A DNA stretch of 64,000 nt, from contig NZ_JAETXX010000003.1 of NCBI RefSeq assembly GCF_021764745.1, positions 206,178 to 270,177 of the forward strand. Direction: 5' to 3'. The notes beneath the pieces are model-generated. The model was not told the DNA's origin, searched no databases, and saw nothing but the letters and a program-made list of their open reading frames with translations. Shown piece by piece: positions 18,629 to 27,414 of this stretch (position 1 is the first letter of the stretch; every line of letters begins with the position of its first letter). This stretch comes from Joostella atrarenae. GTDB lineage: Bacteria; Bacteroidota; Bacteroidia; Flavobacteriales; Flavobacteriaceae. Made by a program: the position numbers and the translations under genes.

Positions 18629-18827
18629 ATTTATTTTTACTTCTTTTGGTTTTGGACAAAACAAGTAAATACAGCTTTTAACCCCTGTAACTTTTATAGC
18701 TGTTAATAGTAAAAATGTTGCAATTGGAAGATAAATTTAACTAAAAGTGAATATTTTTTAATTTTAATCGAAGTCTATTCCCCTAGACATAGCCCTCAGA
18801 AGTTTATTGCAATTAATTAGTATAATA

Positions 18828-19948
18828 TTAAAACCCTATGTTAAAATCTAACCTTATTCTATTTCCTGTTTCTGTTTTCAATCCAGTAGACACAAGTTGG
18901 TTAACAGTAAAAAAACGCATTGTAAGGTTCATGTTTTCCCTCAAAGCATAACCTACCATCAACTCTAAGCCCTTAAAATTGGTCAATCTTCCATCTGGAG
19001 AACCTTGCGAACTATAATCCCATCTAGCCCAATCATTTTGTGCCAGAAAATCAACAGCAGCAAACCGCTCTAAATATGTATATGTTACAAGTGTTTTCCA
19101 ATCTCCTTTTTTATTTAGCTTACCCATACCAGTTGCAGTAACAATTCCTTTTTTTTGATTTCTAAAGACCTGGGAAACAAAGTTATTGACAGATAAGTTG
19201 TTTAGATTTTGGTAAAAATCAACTTCTAGTTTAATATTTTTTTCTTTCATCATCACGATTTGAAAACCAATATTAGCTATAGCGTAATTTAAACTATAGG
19301 TTTCGTTACCATCAGGAACATCAGGAATATTATTAAAATAATACATTGCTGGAAAAAAGACCAATCTATCTTCCCAAAACGAAGTAACCAATTGAAGTCC
19401 TTGAAAATAACTATCTGCTGTAAAATCGGTACTATTTGTAGCAATAATAAAATGTCCTGTATTAATTTCTAGAGATTCTAAAAATTGATTCTTAAAGTTA
19501 AATTTTCCATTTAGGGCGACACCCTCTGGAAACACGTTATCACTCCAAAATAATTCGTGTTTTTTTTAAATGGAAATGTGTTTTTACCTATCCATGCCGA
19601 AAACCAATCAGTATTAAATTTAGCATAAATCCTTTCAAATCCTATGGGAAGCAAACCAAACTCCTTGGAATTATCGCCTAAGGTTAACTGCGGGTCTTGT
19701 TGTTTTATCGGGTTTCCGGTACGTATCCTAACTCCAAAAGATACAATTTCATTATAGTTATAAAAAGCACCTAAACGAGCCCTGTAACGCAAACGTGTTC
19801 TATCTTCTCTATATGTTCCATCTGCCTTTCTGGAATCCCAATCTTGCTCTATTCTAAATCTAAAATCGCCTGTAAAATAAAGTGCCTTATTTTGAGCGCT
19901 TACCAGAATTTGAAATAAAAATGATAATATAAAGAAGTATGTCTTCAT
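18828..19948 (-). pseudogene. Outer-membrane porin, frameshifted in an A8 run
   Basis: Two pieces in different frames (19511-19948 and 18828-19535) together form one porin-like beta-barrel of about 372 residues. The first piece has a signal peptide (LSFLFQILVSAQ) and barrel strands such as TGDFRFRIEQDW. The second continues to the C-terminal strand NRIRLDFNIGF ending in Phe. The coding strand has a run of eight A at 19560-19567. Adding one A restores WIGKNTFPFKKK, HELFWSDNVFPEGVALN and the rest, joining both halves. The family is Bacteroidota 'putative porin', whose usual role is passive outer-membrane entry. Lying 163 bp upstream of the sugar operon, it could admit the monosaccharide or small oligosaccharides. 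Whether the frameshift is real, phase-variable or a sequencing error cannot be told from one sequence. Confidence 0.75.
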
Positions 19949-20429
19949 AATATTACTTCATATGTAATTATTCACAAAACCGATTAACCCAATTTGTAAT
20001 CAGAATTCATAAATTCGAAGCTTTTCGTCTTCCTGAGTTTGTTTGTTCTATTGGAAATGTTCATATAATTCATAAACAGGTAATATTTATTACAATGACA
20101 ATTATCGTACTAACACCTTATTAACCTTTGTTTTCATCCCGTCATCAAAACGTATAAAATACAAGCCTGAACTAGTTATGCCAGTGTCTCTTAAATTTAA
20201 ACACTTAATAGACTTTCCTTTCTTTAAGGTACCCGTGTAGACAATGTTCCCCATAACATCCATAACTTTTATCGAAGTATCGTTAAATAAGTGTATTGTT
20301 TCAAAATACAGGTTCCCATTTATGCTTACAGGATTTGGGTATAACTTTAAAGGTAACTCAGAGTCAACATCTACTAAGTTTGAAAATTGCTTTGTTGAAT
20401 TATCAATTTTTGAAGTGTTTTGAAAATAT

Positions 20430-21830
20430 GAAGGAAAAGCAATATAACCATTACAATGCAAAAACTCACTTTGCAGACCTCCACAAGTTGTTCCTGTCCA
20501 AACACCTGTATTTGTAGACATGTCTTCTGCTTCGTATATAGTAGACGAACCAAACTTTACATAATCCACCTGTACATCTCCTCCTGTTTGAGCATCGTTC
20601 ACATATTGAACCTTTATAGTGCCATCTAAATTTGTAGTGGCCGTATAATCAACAAAACTATTAGTTAGTGTCCACTCACCTATTACTACATTACCTGCAA
20701 ACATTCTTATTATTTCTTGATTACCAACCCCCTTTGATCTTACTGTAACATTATAATTAACTGATTGACCTGCAAATCTTGAAGGAAAAGCAATAAACCC
20801 ATTACAATGCATAAATTCACTTTGCAAACCTCCACAAGTTGTTCCTGTCCAAACCCCCGTATTTGTAGGCATATCCTCTGCTTCATATATATTAGTAATC
20901 CCAAGCTTAACATTATCGATCTGTACATCTCCTCGTGATTCAGTATCGTTTATGTATTGAACTTTTATTATTCCATCTAAATTCGTGGTTGCTGTATAGT
21001 CAAAAAAACTAGAAGTAAGCGTCCACTCGTTTATTAATATATCCCCTACTAACAATCTTATTGTTTCTTGGCTGTTTATACCTTTTGCTCTTATAGTAAT
21101 ATTGTAATCCAATGATTGACTTGCTGATCTCGAAGGAAAAGCAATATATCCATTGCAACTTTGTATACCTCCACAAGTTGTTCCTGTCCAAACTCCCGTA
21201 TTTGTAGGCATATCTTCTGCTTGGAATATAATAGCTCCCAGCTCTATAAAATCTACTTGTACATCACCTCCGGTTTCTGTATCATTTATATATTGAATTT
21301 TTATTTCTCCATCTAGGTTTGTTGAGGCTACATAGTTAACAAAACTGTTTGTAAGCCTCCATTCTTTTATCACTAAAGAACCAATAAGCAACCTTATTTT
21401 TTCCTGTCCAGTAATACCTTTAGCCCTAACAGTAACATTATAATTTCCGCCAATATTAGCAGAACTAAATTCACCATAATTAATATAACCACTACAATTA
21501 AGTTTATCGCTTAACATCCCCCCACAAGAGCCGTTTTGATAAACCCCTGTGTTTTCAACCATTTCTTCAGAATCTTTAATCATATCTCCAAAAGCTAGAT
21601 AATCTGTATGGACATTTGTGGATCCAGAACTATTATTTGTAAATTCTAATTTAACATCTCCTGTTAAAGGTGTTGTGGTGGTATAATTGTCTAGTTGATT
21701 TGATAGTGAAAAATTTTGCACCACTTGATTGTTTACTAAGACTCTTACATTTTCTGTACCACTTGTCCCTTTAGCCCTAAATGTGATCTTTTTATTCGAA
21801 GTTGGGGCAACATTCCACCACTTATAACCC
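20430..21830 (-). repeat. Four tandem coding repeats of about 340-350 bp (CBM60-like modules)
   Basis: A CCACAAG-anchored DNA motif encoding the Cys-Gly-Gly of each module recurs at 20481, 20832, 21171 and 21522, i.e. spacings of 351, 339 and 351 bp. The three left-most copies also share most bases of the flanking 45 bp. The 339-bp unit lacks the four residues between the two cysteines that the others have. Such near-identical in-frame repeats can recombine and change module number. Confidence 0.85.
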
Positions 21831-22375
21831 TTGGATGTAGCATCTGGTATTAGATAGTTATCTATACTATTTAAACTAACATCGTTCCAACTGCTCCAAT
21901 CTAACCAGGAATGCTGATACAGCTCCAAAGTTTGTGAATTTTCTTCATAACCATCTACTGTTTTAACATAAGAGTGACCGCTATTTGCATAATCCCATTC
22001 CGTACATATCATCCTATAGTTTCTAGATAACTTTCTAGGAAGCTGTCCGTTGTCTTGTTGGTACATGTGATAACCAACTGAAGTCTTGTCCCAGTCGATA
22101 TCATTTCTGTAGGCATTAATTGCATTTTCCATAGTACTCTGGTGGATGCCGTTAAAGGAAAACATTATTACCTGTCTCTCGGGGGCATCGGCTCTAACTT
22201 GATCGTATATTTCTAGTAAGTCATTTTTAAATGAAGTTCCATTAGTATTATAATAATCGCCTTGGTTGATATTATAGTATTCAGTAAAATTAAATAATGG
22301 CTCATTGGTGATTTCGTATATAACATTAGGATTGTCCTTATACCTTGGTGCAACAACTTGCCAAAATTGCTTCAT

Positions 22376-22378
22376 TCA
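22376..22378 (-). other. In-frame TGA stop inside the GH5 domain
   Basis: On the coding strand the codons read GAA AGT ACT CAG TGA ATG AAG CAA. The protein similarity to the other two GH5 enzymes continues without a shift across the TGA: FWQVVAPRYK here, FWEKVAPRYK and FWTKISKKYK in the paralogues. A Met codon directly follows, but starting there would remove the signal peptide and half the barrel. Confidence 0.85.
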
Positions 22379-22831
22379 CTGAGTACTTTCCGGTAATAAG
22401 GTCGTGCCATTATAATTTACTGTTGATTGTTCGCCTGTATTGTGATAATTAATGATAATGGTCATGTCCTTTGCAACAGCATTCGCTACGGATTGATCTA
22501 AAGCTACAATAAGAGGATGGGTATCGTGGGTACTTGGACTGCTTGGGTCTGGTATACCCCAATAGTCTGATGTGCTATTAAATCCTCGTCTATTGTACCA
22601 ACCTCCAATCCAGCATACTCGTACAGCATTTAAATGCCTATCTTTAATTTGTTGCCATCCATTAGGATCCATGCAAAAACTTGTTGAAGCTGTTACATAT
22701 GGTCTTTTCCCAATCGCTATTGCTGTTCCTCTTATGCGTTCACCATCCTTGTTAAGCAGTGTTTTTTGCTGTGCATTTATGCTAAAGAGCGTAAAAGCAA
22801 ATAAGCATGTAAATAAGTAGTTTAGTTTCAT

Positions 22832-23182
22832 AATATTATATATTTAGTCTTGGACTAAAATTATTATATTAAAAGTCTTCACTATGGAAATTATGATGCA
22901 TTAAATACTCTTAATGTTGCAAAAAGCTACTTTACTCTGATAAAAAAAATATTACGCCGTTTATTGATTAACTTAAAACAATAGATAATACTAACACTTT
23001 ATTTTATAGAGAAAGCAAATATAGAAAAACACTTGTTACATTAAAGATTGCTACAATCACCACTTAAAACTAATTAAAAAACTAGTACATCTGTTACTCC
23101 ACCTGAATCTAAAAAAAGAGTTAACCTTAAAAAGGTCACCTCCCATACGTTTTATTTACGCTTTTTAATGAAAATTATCAAA
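22832..23182. promoter_or_regulatory. 351-bp intergenic region upstream of the GH5-CBM60 gene
   Basis: No gene is seen. The region lies between the end of the third GH5 gene and the start of the GH5-CBM60 gene, both leftward, so it should contain the promoter of the latter. I find no clear TAnnTTTG element and no strong hairpin. Confidence 0.4.
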
Positions 23183-24247
23183 TCAATACCACCAAGCATA
23201 CCCCTTAGTTTCTGCGTCTGGTAGTAAAATGTTTTCCAATCTGTTAAAAGAAGTTACTGACTCTTTATTAAACCAATCAACCCAGCCTATGTTAAGCTTT
23301 TCCATACTTTCGACTGATAAATAATCTCCGTTAATAGATTTAACATAATCATACGTCCCATAATAATCCCATTCAGTACAAACAATACGATAGGTTTTCA
23401 TGAGTTCCTCTATTTTTGTAGAGGTTGTATCATGATAAGCATGAAATGCGATTGAAGTTCTACTCCAATCGATATCTGGACTATAATCTTCAACTACAGA
23501 TTTTAGATTGTAATGTGTGCCATTAAAGCTAAAAAGTAAAATCTGTCTGTTTGGTGCTTCTTTACGAACAACATTATAAATTTGTATTAAGTTTTTCTTA
23601 AAATCCGCATTAAGATATCCGGTGGTATTAAATACAGGCTCATTACTCAGCTCAAAGAAAACCAAATTGTTGTTCTTGTACTTTTTTGAAATTTTAGTCC
23701 AAAAATCTAATCTTTCAGCATGATTTCTATTGTAATCGATAGGTTGCGTTATGTCATTATAATCTTTAAATGATTCATTTTCCCCAGTTACATGGTAGTT
23801 TATTATAATATTCATTCCAACTGCAATTGCATTTTGTACGCAAGCCTCAATATGTGGCAGCGCTTCATCTACATTCCAATATTCATTCTCTTTGGCTCCT
23901 CTTATAGACTTCCATAAATCTGACCAGTATAATCTAACGGTATTGATTTTATATGTATCTCTTAGTTTAATCCAATTATCAACATCTTTAGCAAAAGGCA
24001 CTCCTTTATCTTGATGTATTTGGGTAATAATCATTGGCACACCTCTTAAGGGAACTCCATTTCTATCCAACAAAGTTCCGTTTTTATTTTTGGGTTCAAC
24101 CAATTCTGCCGGATCTTCCTCTTTAGGAGAATTAACCTCAACAACTTCTTCTGACACCTCGACATTTATCTTATCACTACTGCAATTAGTAATCAATATT
24201 GCGATAGAGAATACAAATATTAGTTTATCATTTTTTAAAAAGACCAT
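23183..24247 (-). CDS. GH5 glycosidase lipoprotein (paralogue 3 of 3)
   Basis: 354 residues with a lipobox (AILITNCSS, Cys22) and an acidic linker to about residue 55. The GH5 barrel has NTVRLYWSDLW, MNIIINYHVTGEN, LVFFELSNEPVF (Glu203, acid/base) and YRIVCTEWDYY (Glu292, nucleophile). It has the same start motif (NGTLLDRNGVPLRGVPM) and end (a PDA.KGY.WW pattern) as the other two GH5 copies. It is 42 bp downstream of the GH31 gene and probably co-transcribed with it. Divergence in loops (ITQIHQDKGVPFAKDV here) suggests the three copies act on different linkages or positions of one polymer. Confidence 0.82.
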   Translation of the reverse strand: MVFLKNDKLIFVFSIAILITNCSSDKINVEVSEEVVEVNSPKEEDPAELVEPKNKNGTLLDRNGVPLRGVPMIITQIHQDKGVPFAKDVDNWIKLRDTYKINTVRLYWSDLWKSIRGAKENEYWNVDEALPHIEACVQNAIAVGMNIIINYHVTGENESFKDYNDITQPIDYNRNHAERLDFWTKISKKYKNNNLVFFELSNEPVFNTTGYLNADFKKNLIQIYNVVRKEAPNRQILLFSFNGTHYNLKSVVEDYSPDIDWSRTSIAFHAYHDTTSTKIEELMKTYRIVCTEWDYYGTYDYVKSINGDYLSVESMEKLNIGWVDWFNKESVTSFNRLENILLPDAETKGYAWWY

Positions 24248-24289
24248 ATTCTGTTTATTTTAGTTTTTCTGTATTTCAATAAAAAATTA

Positions 24290-27064
24290 TTATTCTTTTA
24301 TAATCTTAACATGTAAATCTTTTGTTGATAATATTGTTTTAAACATTAAAAAACCTTCTTTGTATTCAAAGTCTATCTCTTTACCTCCTAATAATACTCT
24401 TTTAGGTTTATCTGTAAAAATCTTAAAACTAACGTTTCTTTCCTGAGGTTGCCCTGTATAAATGCTTGTAGGTTTTTTAACACTTACATAAAGCTTATTG
24501 CTTGTTTGCTCATAACTAATACCTGTTAAAGAAAAATTTCCTTTTTTGTAACCATAACTTAAACCATCGTCTTCATAAAGGGAAAAGCTATTTTTCTCTT
24601 TAGGGTATATATATATATCTAGGTCATTAGTTAAACTTCGGCCTATACTTTCCACCTTGGACATCATAGGTATAATGGCTCCAGACCTTATAAACATAGG
24701 CACTTCGCTTAGTCTATATTTCTTCTTTATAGTGGTTCCTCCTTTTATCTTTTCTTTACTGTTCCAATCAATCCAATGATCTCCTTTAGGCAAATACACT
24801 TCCCTATAGACTTCATCTTTATGGTCGTTTGTTACAGGTGCTATTAAAATTTCTTTTCCAAATAAATATTCATCATCAATGTTATATGTGGCAATATCGT
24901 TTTCATAAACCAAAGGAAGTGGACGCATTAAAGAGAGTACATTTCGTTTTATGTTTCCAGCATACGAATAGATATAAGGTATAAGTTTATAGTGTAATGT
25001 ATTCATGTCTTTATAAATCTTAAAAACCTCCTCTGGTCGTTCCCAAGGCAGTTCCCCTCCCGCCCATTCATTATGGATAGGTGTTGGCCCTAACTGAACG
25101 AGCTGTAAGGCCCTAACATACTTAGGTTGTTTTTTCATATAAAACCCTTGAATTTCTGAAGAATAATTAATACCAAACCAACCAGAGTTGACCATTGCTC
25201 GTACGGCTCCTTTTAAATTTCCATAATCGGCATAATTACAAAACGGATACCTCTGTATACCTGTATAGCCTGAAGCTAAATAATTTAATGGGCGTGTATC
25301 ATAATCTTGGACATAGCGCTCTGTTATATTTTTTAACCAAAGCAACCAATAAGCGTTATGCATTTCTTGCCCAGATGCTCCACTTGCCCATTGATCGTAA
25401 TACTGAATACGCTGTACATGAGAATCTTCTTTAAACCCCGTGACTCCTAAAGAAAAATGTTCTTCATTAAAAAATTGATATAAGATATCCATAGATTCTT
25501 TCGATGCAACATCAGGATAAAGGTTTTGGTTTAAGAAGGGCTTCATTTTTCTATGTAATTCAGCATCTTTAATATTTACATCAGTATGAATCCAGTTACT
25601 TACTGGATGTCCTTTTTCACTCATATCATGAACCCATTTTTTTGGATTAGGAAACTGTTTATCCCACCAAGTAAATCCGCCAAAATCTGTTGACCAACCT
25701 GGTTCGGTACCTATCCCTTCAAACGGAATTCCTCTTTCTTCAAACTCGTTAACCACAGTATTAAACTTAGTTGCCGACCATGTGTTTGTTCCGTATTCAC
25801 CTCCCGCTCCGTATCCCCTAAAAGCAAGTCCAAAAGCATATTTTGGTAATAAGGCTGGATAACCTGTGGTTTCAAAATAGGTTTTCATTTGCCCCTGTAA
25901 GTTCCCTGTATATAAAAGAAAATCCATATTTCCGTTATTTGAAGATACCTCTAATACTTTTGAGGTCTGTTTTCCAAAATCGAAAGAAGTTTCATAAGGA
26001 TTTAAAAGGGTAAAACCAAAACCTGCTGTTGAAAAAAAAGTGGGAATGGTTACTTCCACTTCTCCTGTAGTTCGCTTTTGGTTAACATATACTGACCAAT
26101 TGCGAATGTACTTTTCTCTTAAATTGAAATTTTCATACTGAATACCACAACCAAAATAAGCATCTTCATTACCAGAAACATCCATCTTGAACCTGCTCTT
26201 TTTATAATTACCGCCCATAACATTAGCTTCTAAAAGCGGTTGCTCTAAAATTAGCCTGCTGTTGTCTGCACCGTATACTGCTAGCCTAAATGGGCTTTGG
26301 TAAATACGCAAACTCATACCTTTTGTTTGTAAAAGGTAATAGCCTTGCTTTTCAACAAATTTATGTTTTAAATTTTCAACTCGTGCTTGGTCAATTAATT
26401 CTTCATGAATTGGATTTTTTACTTCATCAGACCTTTTAAGCTCTACGCGCACCGTATTATTTCTATAAGGCGTGATATAAACTCGCATTTCCCCTTTTGA
26501 AAACACATAGCATTCATTTTGTTTTGAAAGCAATTTAACTTCATCTAAAGCTTTCCAGTCTATTTTTTCCACGTGCTTTGTTAGAGTAGCGTTTGCCCAA
26601 TTTACCAAATTGGCATTCTTGTTATCACTTTTAGCAAAGGTGTGCAGCTCCAGCACGGTAATACCAGAAATATCTAGGCTAATAGACTCTGGGTTTTGTT
26701 TTCCTTTTAACAAAGGTGATTCGTATACTACTTTTCCATCTAGTTTTATTTGTGCTATTGCAGCACCTTCTCCATTCGTGCTATCGTCAATACCCACTAA
26801 AGTTTCAAAAGTTTTATATTTTCTATCCAGTTCGTATTTAATACGGGAGCTAGCATGTGTGCCAATACCTTTTTGATAGTTGATACCCAATAAACTAAGA
26901 TGACCACCATTGAAATTTTTATCTGCTCTGGATTTATACTTACCTTGTTCAGATGCTTCATTCCATTCGTTTGCAAATGGAATATCCGATAAATATATTT
27001 CTTGAGCTTTTAAAGTTAAAGTACTAATTAACACTATTAACAGAGTAAGTGTTTTCTGATTCAT
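24290..27064 (-). CDS. GH31 alpha-glycosidase with N-terminal NPCBM module
   Basis: 924 residues with a signal peptide (STLTLKAQ). The N-terminal NPCBM-like module (about 20-165) contains GINYQKGIGTHASSRIKYEL, typical of that fold. The GH31 domains follow: an N-terminal beta-sandwich, then a barrel with FGLAFRGYGAGGEYG, GIGTEPGWSTDFGGFTWW, and GVTGFKEDSH with Asp near residue 546 as expected nucleophile. Later come QRYPFCNYADYG, ELPWERPEEVFKIY and the usual C-terminal sandwiches (SFSLYEDDGLSYGYKKG). The strand-4 motif is FKED, not the KTDFGE of alpha-xylosidases or the DMNE type of alpha-glucosidases, so the substrate may be unusual. It is the first gene of a GH31-GH5 pair. Confidence 0.85.
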   Translation of the reverse strand: MNQKTLTLLIVLISTLTLKAQEIYLSDIPFANEWNEASEQGKYKSRADKNFNGGHLSLLGINYQKGIGTHASSRIKYELDRKYKTFETLVGIDDSTNGEGAAIAQIKLDGKVVYESPLLKGKQNPESISLDISGITVLELHTFAKSDNKNANLVNWANATLTKHVEKIDWKALDEVKLLSKQNECYVFSKGEMRVYITPYRNNTVRVELKRSDEVKNPIHEELIDQARVENLKHKFVEKQGYYLLQTKGMSLRIYQSPFRLAVYGADNSRLILEQPLLEANVMGGNYKKSRFKMDVSGNEDAYFGCGIQYENFNLREKYIRNWSVYVNQKRTTGEVEVTIPTFFSTAGFGFTLLNPYETSFDFGKQTSKVLEVSSNNGNMDFLLYTGNLQGQMKTYFETTGYPALLPKYAFGLAFRGYGAGGEYGTNTWSATKFNTVVNEFEERGIPFEGIGTEPGWSTDFGGFTWWDKQFPNPKKWVHDMSEKGHPVSNWIHTDVNIKDAELHRKMKPFLNQNLYPDVASKESMDILYQFFNEEHFSLGVTGFKEDSHVQRIQYYDQWASGASGQEMHNAYWLLWLKNITERYVQDYDTRPLNYLASGYTGIQRYPFCNYADYGNLKGAVRAMVNSGWFGINYSSEIQGFYMKKQPKYVRALQLVQLGPTPIHNEWAGGELPWERPEEVFKIYKDMNTLHYKLIPYIYSYAGNIKRNVLSLMRPLPLVYENDIATYNIDDEYLFGKEILIAPVTNDHKDEVYREVYLPKGDHWIDWNSKEKIKGGTTIKKKYRLSEVPMFIRSGAIIPMMSKVESIGRSLTNDLDIYIYPKEKNSFSLYEDDGLSYGYKKGNFSLTGISYEQTSNKLYVSVKKPTSIYTGQPQERNVSFKIFTDKPKRVLLGGKEIDFEYKEGFLMFKTILSTKDLHVKIIKE

Positions 27065-27414
27065 AAAGATTTGATTTTACTTTTATTTGTGATAACACTA
27101 ATCCTTAAGGTTATTAACGGTAAATGCAATATGTTTTATAACTTTACATTTATTACTCTCTGTAACACGAGTACTCCTTAAAGAAATAGTAGTTAAATAA
27201 TTTGAAGTAAAAGTATTTTTACAACTCAATATCTGCCCAAAAAAATGATGCAATTACTAGTTGTTTTGTTGCATTTTAACTACAAACAAAAACTAGTTTT
27301 GTTGTAAATATCAATAACTATTAAAATATATTTATTTTATCGATATTGATCTGATCATATAGTCACCCTGTATTTGTTCAAATAGAACCCGTATTCTTTA
27401 CAGAGTAAACGTAA
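27065..27414. promoter_or_regulatory. 350-bp intergenic region between the two-component regulator and GH31
   Basis: No gene is seen. It lies upstream of GH31 and downstream of the regulator. It holds a 16-bp motif (27124-27139) shared with the GH5 upstream region, and a pair of similar sites starting ACTAGTT at 27256 and 27292 that read as direct repeats 36 bp apart (with an inverted third element, CAAACAAAAACTAGT, at 27283-27297). Direct repeats of this sort are plausible AraC-type binding sites; this is not tested. Confidence 0.4.
27124..27139. promoter_or_regulatory. 16-bp motif shared upstream of GH31 and the GH5 block
   Basis: ATGCAATATGTTTTAT here matches ATGCAATATGGTTTAT at 10451-10466 with one mismatch, in the same orientation relative to the downstream genes (60 and 112 bp before the start codons). 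A looser match, ATGCAAATCTGGTTTG at 39621-39636, lies about 100 bp before the second GH3 gene. It is a candidate box for the island's own regulator. Confidence 0.35.

Larger units (their letters stand above)
20102..22831 (-). pseudogene. GH5 glycosidase with four CBM60-like modules and T9SS tail, interrupted by an in-frame TGA
   Basis: One reading frame from 22831 to 20102, broken by a single TGA at 22376-22378. Before the stop are a signal peptide (LFAFTLFSINAQ) and the first half of a GH5 barrel (VRVCWIGGWYNRRG, MTIIINYHNTGEQ). After it the barrel continues in the same frame (FWQVVAPRYKDNPNVIYEITNEP, acid/base Glu; YRMICTEWDY, nucleophile Glu). Then come four modules of about 115 residues, at roughly residues 196-310, 311-425, 426-540 and 541-657 of the part after the stop, each with VRAKG, an IKVQYINDT-like strand, VDY/VDF, EAEDM and a CGG...CNGY pair. 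The end (LKLYPNPV to KVNKVLVR) is a T9SS sorting domain, so the intact protein would be surface-anchored. Both catalytic residues are downstream of the TGA. Substitution of one codon would restore about 909 residues. Confidence 0.82.

Noticed and set aside
20102..22375. The part after the TGA as an independent intact gene starting at 22375
   Set aside because: It would lack a signal peptide and the first half of the barrel, yet carries a T9SS tail that needs export; it is better read as one broken gene.
22376..22378. TGA read as selenocysteine or as a recoded sense codon
   Set aside because: No downstream selenocysteine-insertion hairpin was seen, the GH5 family has no selenocysteine, and other genes in the window use TGA and TAA as normal stops.
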